This document shows positions 1-10,867 of a DNA stretch of 64,000 bases, in pieces. The translations under genes were made by a program, and so were the position numbers. The stretch's first letter is position 1. Each line of letters starts with the position of its first letter. Below the pieces are notes generated by a model. That model ran no database searches, was not told the DNA's origin, and saw nothing but the letters and a program-made list of their open reading frames with translations. Source of the stretch: Asterias amurensis (taxonomy: Eukaryota > Echinodermata > Asteroidea > Forcipulatida > Asteriidae); contig NC_092657.1 of NCBI RefSeq assembly GCF_032118995.1, positions 2,043,891 to 2,107,890 of the forward strand. The letters run 5' to 3'.

Positions 1-399
1 ATTATGTTCTTTTGAGAACTTGTCTTTCCTCAGATTTTCTAAACCTTGTCTTACACACAGCACACTATAGATACATGAACAAGAAACTGCACTAGAATCA
101 CAAGGGTGTGGTTCCAATCCCACCCAAAAAAAAAGCCTGTGATATTTGTTCACAAGACTTGGGCAAATACCGAGTAAACAGTGCTATCACACATCGGTGT
201 ATGGGTGTCTTTATCCCCGATTCAAATTTAACATCTCTTATACACATATTGACATACATGTAGTGCATGCACTTCACTCGTGTATACTGTAGGCTAGAAC
301 GAAGCAGTTTGCTTCTTAGTACAGATCTTAGGAGCATCCTGTGCACAAACATATCAATGATTCAGAACCGGTGGAAAACCTTGTTTAATTTGGTGTTTT
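1..399. other. no recognised feature
   Basis: AT-rich sequence. I see no exon, transposon end or tandem repeat that I can support. Confidence 0.4.
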
Positions 400-780
400 G
401 CATCTTTTGAGGCATTGCATTGTGAGGTATCGATATATATTTGGTTTTCGGTAACACCCTGTATTATCATCTCCAACCATCACAATATTCAAGACAAACT
501 TAAAATCTCAACTGTTCAAACAAGTTACTCACACAATCCTCAGTTATAATATTGTCTTTTTCTCCTCTCGGCACTCTTTTAAGTGTTCTTTATTATTACT
601 ATAAGTGAGAGTCGACTGTATATGATTACATTTGGTTTGCAGTAACACCATGTGTGCATCTATACTTGCCAGGTAGATTTTTTCTTTAGAGAACAGTCTT
701 TCTTTATTCTACTACCGCGGAGTAGACTTATCGGATGTCCGGGAGACTTCTCAGTTCTGAAAAGAACTGTCCTGCTTTTT
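400..780. repeat. dispersed repeat family E, two fragments
   Basis: Two partial copies of a family recognised by the phrase GGTTTGCGGTAACACCATG: one near 400-475 and one near 622-780 that continues with ACTACCGCGGAGTAGA and GGGAGACTTCTCAGTT. The same order of phrases recurs at 55974-56170. Related pieces are at 8935-9026, 26690-26800, 45791-45930 and 53560-53690. No protein is visible in it, and the superfamily is not identified. Confidence 0.6.
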
Positions 781-833
781 TACTAAGTACCCGGGCTGGG
801 ACTACTTCTTTACTCATAGGATTGTAATTAATT

Positions 834-934
834 GCACTTCCGCCGAGTCAGTTCTTGAATTGGTCTCTAAGCTAGTCAAGCTAGTCGAAACATTGAGACC
901 AAGTAACTTGTAAGAACTCACTCGGCGGTAGTGC
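834..934. repeat. stem-loop / inverted repeat next to family E
   Basis: The arms are gcacttccgccgagtcagtt on the left and the complementary aactcactcggcggtagtgc on the right, differing at a few positions. The loop region carries GGTCTC (862-867) pairing with GAGACC (895-900) and the phrase CGAAACATTGAGACC at 886-900. A very similar phrase occurs on the - strand at 53646-53660. Confidence 0.6.
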
Positions 935-966
935 AGATAAAAACGATCCTCTAAGCTACATTCTGC

Positions 967-1358
967 TTAAAGGCAGTGGCCACTATTGGTAACTAATCAA
1001 AATAATTATTATCATAAACCCTTACTTGGTAACGAGTAATGGGGAGAGGTTGGTAGTACATATAAAACATTGTGAGAAACGGCTCCCTCTGAAGTAACGT
1101 AGTTTTTGAGAAAGAAGTAATTCTCCACGAATTTGATGTCGAGACCTCAGATTTAGAATTTGAGGTTTCGAAATCAAGCATCTGAAAGCACACAACTTCG
1201 TGTGACAAGGGTGTTTTTTTTTTCATTATTATCTCGCAACTTCGACGACCGACTGAACTCAAATTTTCACAGGTTTGTTATTTTATGCATTATGTTGAGA
1301 TACACCAAGTGAGAAGACTGATCTTTGACAATTACCAATAGTTTCCAGTGTCTTCAAG
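967..1358. mobile_element. MITE-1 copy, near full length
   Basis: The left end TTAAAGGCAGTGGCCACTAT and the right end ATAGTTTCCAGTGTCTTCAA are inverted terminal repeats of the dominant MITE in this window. The middle holds the family's diagnostic hairpin around GATTTCGAGACC...GGTCTCGAAATC. Short open frames across it are shared by other copies and are not genes. Confidence 0.8.
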
Positions 1359-1944
1359 TAAAGACGTGATTAGGCTGAAAGCCCAGAAAAATGAAAGTGG
1401 GCATTGCCTTCAAATCACTCAGTAGTTTGCTGAGTGTCCAGAGTCTTTAACTAACCACGGTCCTAGTGTATATCCTTACATCCTTAATACGGACTGTGAA
1501 TGTGGTACCCCTGTTTCAGCCACATGAGTAGGTTGCAACATGCCCCTAGTGACAGTTGATGATCTCCGTGGCAGCCCAAATCACTTAAGTGTACCATCAC
1601 CTTGAAATGGCCATCTGGCCTTGTGATGTTAGGCAATATCTTATCAAAAAGGAAAAAAGAGGACCCTTGCTTTGGCAATATTATTCTTTGTGCACAGAAC
1701 AAGTCACTAGTAAAAGAAAGTGTGCTGTGAGTTAACAAGCATGACCTTCAACCCCACCCCTGAATAGCAAGGGACGTTGGTAAATTTGTGTCATCAGAAG
1801 CCATGTGAAAGCTTGTTAAATAATCACACGGGGACAGACTACCGGCACCCATTACTGGTGACCTTTCTTACAGGTACTCATGTGAAAGCGGCCTTTTTTT
1901 CTCTTTTTTTTTCTCTCTTTTTTTCTCTTTTCTTTTACAAGGCC
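1359..1944. other. no gene; polypyrimidine tract
   Basis: No exon is supported here. A C/T-only run (TTTTTTTTCTCTTTTTT type) lies at about 1890-1935, directly left of the next MITE-1 copy. Confidence 0.5.
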
Positions 1945-2553
1945 TTAAAGGCATACTATTGGTAGCTACTCAAATTAATTGCAAGCATAAACAATTAGTT
2001 ACAAACATTGTAGAGCTGTTGATAGTATAAGACATTGTGAGAAACGACGTAACATGGTTTTTGAGAAAGAGAGAAAGAAGTAATTTCTCACTAAAATAAT
2101 AAAGACTTAAGCTGAAGTCTTTTTAATTATGCTTCTGAAATCACACAAATGCAACCAGTTTTTGTTCTTTCATTATTCTCTTGCAAATTTGATGACCAAA
2201 TGAGGCAAATCTTCACAATTTATTTAATTTTATGCACATTATGTTGGGATACACTCGGTGTGAGAATACAGGGGCCAATTTCATAGAGCTGCTTAAGCAA
2301 AAAATTTGCTTAAGCAAGAAAATAGCTTGCTTATTGTACACATGTTACTGGCCAAAATTTCATGCCATATACATTGCTTATGACTAGTATTTAGCTGTTG
2401 TTTACTTAGCATAACAATTGAGTGGAGTCTTGGCCGGTAATCAGATTTTACTAAGCAATGAACTTTTTGCTTAAGCAAAATTCTTTGCTTAAGCAGCTCT
2501 TTGAAACTGGGCCCTGGTCTTTGGCAACTACCAAACGTGTCCAGTGCCTTCAA
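1945..2553. mobile_element. MITE-1 copy interrupted by a MITE-2 insertion
   Basis: Ends TTAAAGGCATACTATTGGTA and CCAAACGTGTCCAGTGCCTT. Conserved MITE-1 text runs to GAGAATAC near 2268. It is then broken by MITE-2 (2271-2514) and resumes with TGGTCTTTGGCAACTACC. The host copy is therefore older than the insertion. Confidence 0.8.
2271..2514. mobile_element. MITE-2 copy nested in MITE-1
   Basis: Inverted ends GGGGCCAATTTCATAGAGCT and AGCTCTTTGAAACTGGGCCC, with internal AAGCAAA/TTTGCTT repeats. The same family occurs at 25985-26226, 39360-39536, 39733-39921 and 51390-51618. Confidence 0.8.
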
Positions 2554-3024
2554 GGAGAACAATGTGATCAGCCAGCTTAGGGGAACTGATTTGTGGGTTT
2601 GCCGCGGGCAAGAATAAACGAGAAAATGTGATCAAGTCCTTATGGTGTAGATGAGGGTTGTTCATATGTCCTTAGCACCCCAGCCCCTGCGGCAAATGAC
2701 ACTCTAGTTCCGGCTTTACACTTCTGCTTCATGTGCATGAGAAATGTATTAGATTAGTTTCATTTTGTGTGATCTAGTAGGGTCGGACTTTGGTAGTGAT
2801 CCCGAAAACAAAATTGTGTAATTAATATCTGAAAACTGACATGTACTTGTTTTAAAGATTGAAATGGTAGAAAGTACCTGTGAAATTATAATGTTTGTAG
2901 TGTCCTCGTTGATTAGAAATCAAGAAAACCATTTGAAGCTGAGAAACGAATCGCCCGAGTCACATGATACATTTCTCGGAATTCTGAGGTTTGGTGTCCG
3001 ATACATATACACCGATACACCTAT
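2554..3024. other. no recognised feature
   Basis: Probably intronic to the LRR gene, or upstream of the first exon seen. I found no further LRR exon here. Confidence 0.35.
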
Positions 3025-3180
3025 AGACCTTTATCAGGGTGTGGCCATCTTGATTTTACTCCATTTCAACTCATTGTAACCAAAGTGAGGCTGGACGCAA
3101 TAAAAGTCTGGTGCCATGTTTGGGCAATGAATGTCAGCATTCATTACTGTTATTGGAAACGGGGAACACGACCAAGATGG
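3025..3180. mobile_element. short element T (AGACCTTTATCACG ends), partial
   Basis: Matches, in inverted orientation, the complete element at 48261-48420: AGACCTTTATCAGGGTGTGG, the GAGGCTGGACG and TCTGGTGCCA phrases, and ACCAAGATGG. The far inverted end has been lost here. Confidence 0.7.
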
Positions 3181-3271
3181 TAAAAACCAATTATATAGGA
3201 TGATAAGTGGCTTATATTTCTGTTTTTGATTGATACCGTATTTTTCTTCTTCTTTCTTGTTTTCTTCTCAG

Positions 3272-6200
3272 ATCTTTGGATGTCTCAGGATGTAAGAAAG
3301 TAAACAATGAAGGAGTGCGTTCTTTAGCAACGTGTTGTCATCACTTGACCTCACTTGATGTCAGCTCAACAGGGGTTGACCACAAAAGGTAATCAACCGA
3401 ACTCAACGGGGGCAGGATTTGTAATTGTAGGGTACAGGAGTGATACAAAGATGCAAGGACCAACTTGTTGTTTACCTTCAGTAAAAAAAGTCACAGTTCC
3501 TCCCCAGGGCTGCATTCAACAGGGAAAAGAGATAATAATAGTATTGAAGTCTTATATAGCGCACGTATCTACCAAACAAGGTACTTAAGGCGCGGAACAG
3601 AATACATGAAAACTTTCAGAAAGATAGGTTATTGCAGAGATGAATTCTGAGACCCAATTATGTTTACAAGGTGCTACGGCGCATACAGCAGCCACAGCCA
3701 GGAACACCGGGGCGCACCCCTTCTCTTTTCGATAAAAAGTGCACTGCTTTTACATGCATTACACAACATGGGACCAACAACTTTACGAAGGAGGAAGCAA
3801 TGGTTAAGTGTCTTGCTTAAAGACACAAGTGTCATGGCTGGGGATTCGAACCCACACTCTGCTGATCAGAAACACCAGAGTTTGAATTCATTGCTCTTAA
3901 CCACTGGGCCACGACGCTTCCACACTTCCAGATCTAGTGGGAGAAGGGATTTACATGTAGGTGTGTTGGAACAAAGGGGTGTCGGAACATACCTAGATAC
4001 AAAGTTATCATATTATCCTGACTGAATAACATTTTGTTTTCCCGTTGTCTTCAGCGTCTCCGCTCTGGCAAGTTATTGTAACAAGACGCTGGTGTCGGCT
4101 CGCTTCAACTGTTGTAAGGACATCACAGAGGCTGCAACAATCAAGTTGCTCAAAAACTGCAAAAAGTAAGTTTTAACTTTCGAAGAAGTCGTTTGCAATT
4201 ACCATTCTGTTGTGCGTTAGCGAAGAATGCCTTATGACTTGCAGAACGCAAGCGCACGACCTGTGAAATACACATGACTTATAGGCAAAATCAAACTGCT
4301 TAAAAACTACTTAAAGTGAGACTAGCTGGCACCCACTGAATGTGTATTTAACTTTTGCCTATTCCTTTTATTTTATTGCCCCTGTATTTCGATTGACTCT
4401 TGTATGCTAATAGTATATTTCTTGTCAGCATTATTATGAAGTGTGTTAAACTTTGCCTTTTCCTTTCTTTCAATTATTTCTGAATTTCGATTGTATATTT
4501 GAATTGTCTATATTCATGAAGTGCATTACTGTTGCCTATTCCTTTCATTTTATTGCTCCTGTATTTTCAATTGATCCTATATACTAATTTATATTTCATT
4601 GTCTGCATTTATGAAGTGTTTTAACCTTTACATATTCCTTTCTTTCAACTATTTCTGTATTTCGATTCTTTATTTGAATTGTCTATATTCATGAAGTGCA
4701 TAATATTGCCTATTCCTTTCATTTTATTGCTCCTGTATTTCAATTGATTCTTGAATGCTAATTTTATATTTCATTGTCTGCATTTATGAAGTGTGTTATC
4801 TTTTGCCTATTCCTTTCTTTCAACTATTTCTGTATTTTGAATCTATATTTGAATTGTCTACATTCATGAAGTGTATTGCTCTTGCCTATTCCTTTTATTT
4901 TATTGCTCATGTACATTGATTGATTCTTGAATGCTAATTCTATATTTCATTGTCTGCATTTATGAAGTGTTATCCTTTGCCTATTCCTTTCTTTCAACTA
5001 TTCCTGTATTTTGATTGTATTGCATTGTCTGCATTTATGAAGTGTGTATTACTCTTGCCTATTCCTTTTATTTTATTGCTCATGTATTTCAATTGATTCA
5101 TTTATGGTAATTCTATATTTGAATTGTTCGCATTTATGAAATGTATTATTTTTTGGTCGATGATTCCTTTTATATTCCTCATTCTTAGTACTCCTTTAAG
5201 GATCTAGAAGTGTCATGCTCTTGAAACCTGTTTACAGATTTTTCAACAAGTTCCTTGTCTTGTTTTTACATATTGATATCTTTAAAGCGCCTCAAGTGTC
5301 TTTTTAGGTGGATTATGGCGCTTTATAAATACTGTTTATAAATTACTATTAAATTCATTGCACACTCATAATGGCTTGACTTACCTATTCATATTCGCCA
5401 AGCTAACTATATTCTAAATGTCCAGGGACTTTTAAAGTCTTGTTTGTTTGAATGACATGTATGTAACAAATTGCTTCAAACTACATTGTGTTTCATTGTT
5501 TGATGTTTTATGATGCCCATAGGGGCTACTGCATTATTAACATAGGCCTACATGTATTTTAAGATTATTTACTACGTACAAAATTACTGGTTATTTTGTC
5601 ATTCTCTTTTTTTTTTTTGCTTTTTCTGTGAATTAGTATAGGCCTAATACTATTGTTAATTTTTTCAAGTACCAAATTGTATTTTGTTTTTAAAAGGGGG
5701 GGCTGCTAAAGGGTCTAATTCAGTTTGATGATCCACTCATTTTTCAATACATTATAGATAGAGTCCTCATGAAGGTTGGGAAAAGGTAAATTGTAATGGG
5801 ACACGTTGCCTTGGATTCAAGCGAGTTCGTCTTTAGAAAGCTTTTTGTTATAAAATGCATATGGTTAGAAGGATGTTTTTTCAAAATAAATGTTAGTATA
5901 ATGATCCACACAAATATACCTTGGAGTTGCATGGTTCTCCTTTTACTTCGTGAACTAAAATGGTCCGCCTTTTTTTGTTGAGTCAAAAACAAAATGGCTG
6001 ACCTTGGTGGTTTTACAACGTACAAACCTTGCAATTTCGAGGCTTATTTGTCTGGATTATTATATTCTACTTTGCAAACATCTTTCTGACCATATCAGTT
6101 TCATATAAAAAAAGGTTCCAAACACTTTTCATAGACCAACTCGCCCGATTCAAGGCAACCTGTCCTGATAAGTTGCTGATATATTATTTCTTTTTTCTTG

Positions 6201-6296
6201 ACCTTATAGACTGAAGACACTGCACCTTTATGGAGTGAAAGGGCTTCGTAATCTCGGTGTGTTAAAGCAGCAGTATCCATGTCTCCAGTTTGGATG
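3272..6296 (+). CDS. leucine-rich-repeat protein, C-terminal three exons
   Basis: Coding exons at 3272-3388, 4055-4165 and 6210-6296, ending in TGA (6294-6296). Each join keeps frame and uses AG acceptors and GT donors (a cttctcag acceptor, a gtaagt donor). The first exon reads SLDVSGCKKVNNEGVRSLA then HLTSLDVSSTGVDHK. This is the cysteine-containing LRR pattern (LxxLDVSGCxxVxxxGVxxLA) typical of F-box/LRR (FBXL) and AMN1-like proteins. The second exon continues a repeat (VSALASYCNKTLVSARFNCC). The last holds LKTLHLYGVKGLRNLGVL and ends CLQFG. About 105 residues are visible. The N-terminus, including any F-box, lies left of the window, so the subfamily cannot be named. In FBXL proteins such repeats bind substrate for an SCF ubiquitin ligase; that role is only an inference here. 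The introns hold a SINE, a tandem array and a MITE. Confidence 0.8.
3545..3925 (-). mobile_element. tRNA-derived SINE-like retroposon in LRR intron
   Basis: Reading the - strand, a tRNA-like head at about 3922-3836 has an A-box-like TGGCCCAGTGGTTAAGAG and a perfect B box GGTTCGAATCC. It is followed by a body with GCACTTTTTATCG and the phrase TTGTAAACAT. The far end near 3550-3590 has the TATATAGCGC / AAGGCGC tail. Related bodies are at 10868-11150 and 28070-28207, and the tail recurs inverted at 47590-47737. It is not a functional tRNA because the acceptor ends do not pair. Confidence 0.65.
4350..5150. repeat. tandem array, about 9 monomers of 75-100 bp, in LRR intron
   Basis: The phrase TTGCCTATTCCTTT...TCAACTATTTCTGTATTT...ATTGTCT(G/A)CATT(T/C)ATGAAGTG recurs about every 75-100 bp. 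ATGAAGTG or a one-base variant is seen near 4436, 4518, 4612, 4692, 4787, 4869, 4964, 5038 and 5134. Alternate monomers resemble each other more, which suggests a dimeric higher-order unit. Confidence 0.8.
5283..5353 (+). repeat. retroposon 3' tail
   Basis: AAAGCGCCTCAAGTGTC...GGCGCTTTATAAATACTG is the kind of 3' tail (paired GCGC motifs then TATAAA and an A/T-rich repeat) also seen near 13341-13401, 30860-30940 and 47680-47737. It probably marks the 3' end of a LINE or SINE. Confidence 0.45.
5796..6168. mobile_element. MITE-C copy in LRR intron
   Basis: Left end GGGACACGTTGCCTTGGATT and right end GATTCAAGGCAACCTGTCCT are inverted. The interior keeps the family's ATAATGATCCACACAAATAT and GGATTATTATATTCTACTTT. 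The TTAA flanks have decayed. It ends about 40 bp before the last LRR exon. Confidence 0.75.
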
Positions 6297-6329
6297 AGAG
6301 TCTTAGAAGGAAGGTATGCATTTGTACGC

Positions 6330-7140
6330 CCGATACTTCATGTATGGACTTTGAGTCTGAGTAGTTTGCTTGCCGAGTATGACAATGAGTAAAAGTACCA
6401 TCAAAATGGTATTTGAGTAGTACTCAATTACTAGTATCAAGTACTTAAAAGCAGAGTTCAAGTACTTTTTCAGCTGAGTACATGATTTCGTGTTCAGGTT
6501 TTTTCATCGAGTATGGACTTTGAGTACCATTATTTTATAGCCGGATATAGGAGTGAGTTATGTGCCATCTTAATAGTTCTAGAGTAGTACTCCAGTACGA
6601 GTATTGAGTGCATGACAATCATGACTTCAAGTTGAGGTTATTTTAAAATCAACTTCAAAGTATGGACTTTATTTACAAGTATTTTGCTAGCCATTAATGA
6701 GAATGAGTACAAGTGCCATAAAAATGGTACTTGAGTAGGACTTAAGTACTAGAAGCGAGTACTTAAAATCAGAGTTCGAGTACTTTTTCAGTTGAGTACA
6801 TGACTTTGTGTGTAGGTTTTTTCATCCATATGGACTTAGAGTACCGTTATTTAATAGCCAGGTAAAGGAGTGAGTTATGTGCCATCCAAATAGTACTAGA
6901 GTAGTACTCCAGTACGAGTATAACTGTCATGACTTCAAGTTGAGGTTATTTTAAAATCAATTTCTGAGTATGGACTTCGTTAACAAGTATTTTGCTAGCC
7001 ATGTGTATGAGAACGAGTACAAGTGCCATTAAAATGGTACTTGAGTAGGACTTAAGTACTAGAAGCGAGTACTTAAAATCAGAGTCCAAGTACAAAATGC
7101 ATACTCAAGTAGTACTAAAGTACTGGCGAATACAATTACA
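6330..7140. repeat. imperfect tandem repeat of about 310-330 bp rich in GAGTAC/AAGTACT
   Basis: The block from GTATGGACTT through TAGTACTCCAGTACGAGTAT to GACTTCAAGTTGAGGTTATT occurs at about 6345-6660 and again at about 6660-6975. A third, truncated unit ends near 7140. Within each unit the short palindromic words AGTACT, GAGTAC and TTAAGTACT recur many times. Confidence 0.75.
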
Positions 7141-7149
7141 GTACTTAAT

Positions 7150-8030
7150 GTACAATATATGAGGTGAGATGCAAAAATATATATTTATCCCGCTGCAAAC
7201 TTAACATCTTTAATGTTTGTAATCTATAAACTTTAAAGTATTTGTTACTTATTCTTTATTATTTTTCTTTTATACATTTTAATTACAACTTCTACATTAT
7301 GTTTAAAATGAGACTGGCAAGGTCTCGCATGCAATTACAAGAGGCTTTTGCAATCAAATAGAAAATAATATTATTTAACATATTATGTAAGCCAGTGTAA
7401 ATAACCGAAGTGGCCTTTCGTTTGAAGTGGTGTGTTTATTAATTCAGCAATTTATAACAAAAAATATTTGTGCCTTGTATATTTAAAGTGCAAAAAGAAG
7501 TTTGGCAGTAATGAAAAAGCAATATTTGTTATATAGTATAAGACTAGTAAGGATATTTGTAAATTCTATTGTGCAATTATTTGGCATCTGACGAAAAGAG
7601 TTGGAATCTATAGGTATTTGTAAATAATTGTTGTGTGATTTAAGTTTCCTTTGTGTGGTTTAAGGTTATGGTTATGTTTGGGGTTGGGCTTAAGCTTAAT
7701 ATGATTATGTTTGGGGTTGAACTTGTGTTAGATTTTAGCATATCTGCTGTTTGTGAATTAAAAATTGTTTTCCTTATTTTATGAAAGTTTATTTATTTTA
7801 TTTTCCTTTTTGTTTGTTTGTTTTTTATTTGCTATTATTCAGTTGATATCTTCCATCGGGGAACCCAGGAATTACAACCAAAAAACACCAAGACAAAAAG
7901 TTAAAAGTTAAAATGCATAAAGAAAATAACAGTTCAAAACAGTCAGAATCTTATTGGCTGCCGTGCTGAGTTCAAACAATGGAAACGCGCAGCGCACAAA
8001 TCTCAGCAAATGCATGATAGGTCTTTAATA
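7150..8030. other. no gene seen; AT-rich
   Basis: Very AT-rich with a GGTTATGGTTATGTTTGGGG direct repeat near 7665-7725. No exon or transposon ends recognised. It could hold the 3' UTR of the LRR gene. Confidence 0.35.
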
Positions 8031-8033
8031 TAA

Positions 8034-8480
8034 CCTTAGAGGGGGTGTTGTTTGGATCTTATGACGTCATATGAGATGGTCTATTGAATGATAATGTTTG
8101 TTGATTTCTTTAGTGAGAGTTAAGGCCGCACACTTGATAACCAAAGTAAGGCTTTGTATAATACAGTAAAGTTTATGACCATCTTGTTGTTCACGCATTG
8201 TTTGGACTTGGATAACTCTCAGCCAATGATGGGTCTTCAATGACCTCAGTGAGGGCGCTGTTGGGGTTTCGTGACGTCATATATTATAGGGTGCGTTCGT
8301 TTAGCTCCCCCGGGTCGACCCCGGTGTATGGCGGTTTTTTTTCCCAGGACGAACGTGTGCAGATAATAACCCACGTTCGTCCTGCAAAAAATACCCGCCA
8401 CACATCGGGGTCGACCCAGGGAAGCTAATCGAACGCACCCACTAGGGTCTGTTGAATGATAGTTTGTCGGGGTTGAACAA
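8034..8480. repeat. direct duplication of about 215 bp, second unit split by a GGGTGCG element
   Basis: Unit 1 contains GGTGTTGTTTGGATCTTATGACGTCATATGAG then GGTCTATTGAATGATAATG (8042-8098). Unit 2 contains GGCGCTGTTGGGGTTTCGTGACGTCATAT then GGTCTGTTGAATGATAGTTT (8252-8465). The GGGTGCG element at 8289-8440 is absent from unit 1. Both units carry TGACGTCA. Confidence 0.6.
8289..8440. mobile_element. GGGTGCG hairpin MITE (family F), copy 1
   Basis: A 152-bp, near-perfect foldback. GGGTGCGTTCGTTTAGCTCC at the left pairs with GAAGCTAATCGAACGCACCC at the right. The arms continue inward through GGGTCGACCCC and CCAGGACGAACGTG. Other copies are at 46847-47000 and 50125-50378. Confidence 0.85.
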
Positions 8481-8489
8481 AGATAAATT

Positions 8490-8543
8490 GACCGGAGCGG
8501 GACTTTAACCAATGACCTCCGGTTAACGATACCAGCTCTCTAC
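8490..8543 (-). repeat. degenerate tRNA-derived SINE fragment
   Basis: On the - strand it reads GTAGAGAGCTGGTATCGTTA, then CCGGAGGTCATTGG and GTCCCGCTC. This layout is typical of a tRNA-derived SINE head with a decayed B box. Confidence 0.4.
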
Positions 8544-8934
8544 AAACTGTGCTTTGTTGGCGGTCTTCATATTGGTCAATAAGTTTGTTCGGTATGTGTC
8601 AGTCAGATTGCTATTCTTGTTGATTTTGGCAGTGGAAGGCCGTTCGTTCGATATCCAAACTTCTCTTCTTAAAAGGAACGTCTGTATATGATACATTAAA
8701 TTAATAAACCTTAATGGAGATATGTTTTGATAAACCAAGAGTGTCTATCAACTAATGTCCAATCAATACTATCGGCGTCATCTGCCGTCCTCGTAAAACT
8801 CTAAAAGGTGTGAATCGAAACCAACCATTAATAAATATTGATATTTCTCCTACAGGAATTTAAAATAACAAGAGCAGCTACATCCATGAAACTTCCGGTT
8901 TTCGCGTGTCTATCAGATAAACTATGCTGTTGTT

Positions 8935-9026
8935 AAGTAGGATTTGAAACTTTGCATGGTGGAAATAAGATATAGAAGAGTTTGCGGTAACACCATGTAA
9001 TGAATCTCTAAATGAGTTGGAATTAA
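8935..9026. repeat. family E fragment
   Basis: AGGATTTGAAACTTTGCATG, then GTTTGCGGTAACACCATGTA. It is almost identical to 45791-45870. Confidence 0.6.
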
Positions 9027-9446
9027 TGAGCGAGAAAGTGCATGTCTGTTGTTACTATTTTTATGCTGTTGTTACTATTTTTGGAACATCCATTTGTTAA
9101 TGTTTTTAGGTTTTGTTTTTATGGGTATAGGCCTCTCTCTTTTTTCGTGAAGAAACGTGAATTAGCAAACAAACCATCTATAATAAGTAATGATATTTCT
9201 CCTCGCGTGTCTATCATTATAGTACTACTATAAAAATAAGACATGCACTTTCTCGCTCATTAATTTTAACATCCATTCGTTAATGTTTTGGGGTTTTGTT
9301 TTTATGGGTTTGCCTCTCTCTTGTTTTCGTGAAGAAACGTGAATTAGCAAACAAACCATCTATAATAAGTGATGATATTTCTCCTCACGTGTCTATCATT
9401 ACAGTACTACTATAAAAATAAGAGATGCACTTCTCGCTCATTAATT
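9018..9446. repeat. about 180-bp tandem duplication with an inverted flank
   Basis: Units at about 9085-9263 and 9266-9446 are nearly identical (CATCCATTTGTTAATGTTTT ... CGTGAAGAAACGTGAATTAG ... ATGCACTTTCTCGCTCATTAAT). The segment AATTAATGAGCGAGAAAGTG at 9021-9040 is the reverse complement of the unit's end. The whole block is therefore flanked by an inverted repeat. Confidence 0.8.
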
Positions 9447-9599
9447 TCTACATGCAGAAAACATACACAGACTATGGCAAATAATCAGCACGCGTTCCCA
9501 ATCAATTGCAAAAATGCAACTCGTTAAAGAAGAGCTTCAGCGGTGATTGGTTCTATAAATGGTAATGCAGAAGACTTACGAAGGAGAAAGAGGTGTATT

Positions 9600-10270
9600 T
9601 TTAGCCAACGATGTGATTAGAAATAGGCTATAAATCTTCAAATTGTTAAATCTTATCAAGTATTATGAAGACAACTTATTTGTGGGCTCTGACTATGCCA
9701 ATGGTAGCCTTGCAAATTCAAAACTATGGAGAATTGCTTGCGTATCTCCACAAAGTTGTATCATAGTCGACGATGTGATTGGCCAATTAGTTGTCCAGTT
9801 TACGAAAACTTATTCCGTATTAAATCATATTTATTATGGACTTTGTTTCCCACGCCAATGTACAGCATTGCAAATAAATACGTACATGTATCTCAACAAA
9901 GTTTCCTAATTATTCAACGATGTGATGAAGTAGTTTTTCCAGTTTTGATAACTTATTCCGTATTAATTATGGGCTCTGTTTACTAAGCCAAAGTACAGCC
10001 TTGCAAATTCGAAACAATGGAGGGTTGTTTACGTATATGTATCTCAACAAATTTTGTTTTATTAGTCAACGATTTGGTGAAGTAGTTAATTATTTTCCAG
10101 CTGTGAAATCTTATAATATAATAAAGTAATATTTATTATGGGTTATGTTTACCACATGTACGCTAATGATAGCCTTGCAAATACAAAACAATGGAGGGTT
10201 GCTTACGTACATGGATCTCCACAAAGTTTCCTTTATTAGTCAACGATGTGATGAAGTAGTAGATGAATCC
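9600..10270. repeat. satellite-like array, about four units of 160-190 bp
   Basis: Repeated phrases are CAACGATGTGAT(T/G), GGGCTCTG(A/T)(C/T)TA or its variants, AGCCTTGCAAATTC, AAAACAATGGAGGGTTG, and TATCTCAACAAAGTTTCCT. The block recurs from about 9605, 9770, 9915 and 10070, and the last unit ends near 10270. Divergence is moderate, so the array is not young. Confidence 0.75.
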
Positions 10271-10319
10271 TTACTCACTGTGAATGAAGATCTAATTGTA
10301 ATATAATTTTACCCGTAAA

Positions 10320-10592
10320 TGTTTGAGCTTCATTAGTCGTCAAGTTTTTGAGAGGAAAAATTGAAAATCACAGAGCGATGTTTTCAGGAGACTCGCGTAA
10401 TACGTTGTTTATGCTAAACTAATTTTCGTTTCCTGGGACGAACGTTATTTTCGTGACATTGTTTCACTCATTTCTCAAAACTACATCACCTTAGCAATTA
10501 ATATTTTAAAAGGGAAGCTTATTTCTACCATCATTGTCTTCAAACCGTGTAAGTTTGTGTTTGTGTGAGTACAAAAAGTTCCCACCCTTTAA
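10320..10592. mobile_element. MITE-D, right-hand part
   Basis: Matches the right half of the complete copies at 42309-42666 and 48432-48830: TTTTCGTGACATTGTTTCAC, CTCATTTCTCAAAACTACAT, ATCATTGTCTTCAAACCGTG, and the end CCCTTTAA. Confidence 0.7.
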
Positions 10593-10756
10593 AAAACATC
10601 TCCAACAAACGGATGGCTCAAGTTACAGCATCAGCGCCAGTCTGCCTCCTGCATATTAAGTTAGTCATCCCCGTGGGTATAAGATTCAGTGTATCAATTC
10701 CTCCTTGAAGATTGTCTACTAAATCCAAGAGTTTGAAGTCGTTGCCCAACTTGAGA

Positions 10757-10840
10757 ATTGTCCCAACTGTAGTTGGGACCGGTCCCATAACTAGAGTGTT
10801 ACAGTTGGGTAGCCCAACTATAGTTGGGATCCAGAGATCT
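10757..10840. repeat. palindromic TTGGG repeat P, left block
   Basis: CCCAACTGTAGTTGGG is a 16-bp near-palindrome. It is followed by TACAGTTGGGTAGCCCAACTATAGTTGGGA, read in overlapping parts. The same vocabulary returns at 11816-11940, so the two blocks bracket about 1 kb of retroposon sequence. Confidence 0.65.
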
Positions 10841-10867
10841 GTCTCCAAGCAGGTAACCAGTGGTAAT

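Noticed and set aside
993..1262. Repeated ~60-90 residue frames containing SKSNSWKITSFSKT-like text
   Set aside because: The same frame appears in many MITE-1 copies (for example near 14568, 25033, 44843, 56561). It reflects the transposon sequence, with stops at varying places.
3660..4025. 121-residue + strand open frame
   Set aside because: It lies across a SINE copy in the LRR intron and reads the tRNA-like head backwards.
4350..5150. CRISPR-like regular spacing
   Set aside because: The units are whole diverged monomers of a eukaryotic tandem repeat, not short identical repeats with unique spacers.
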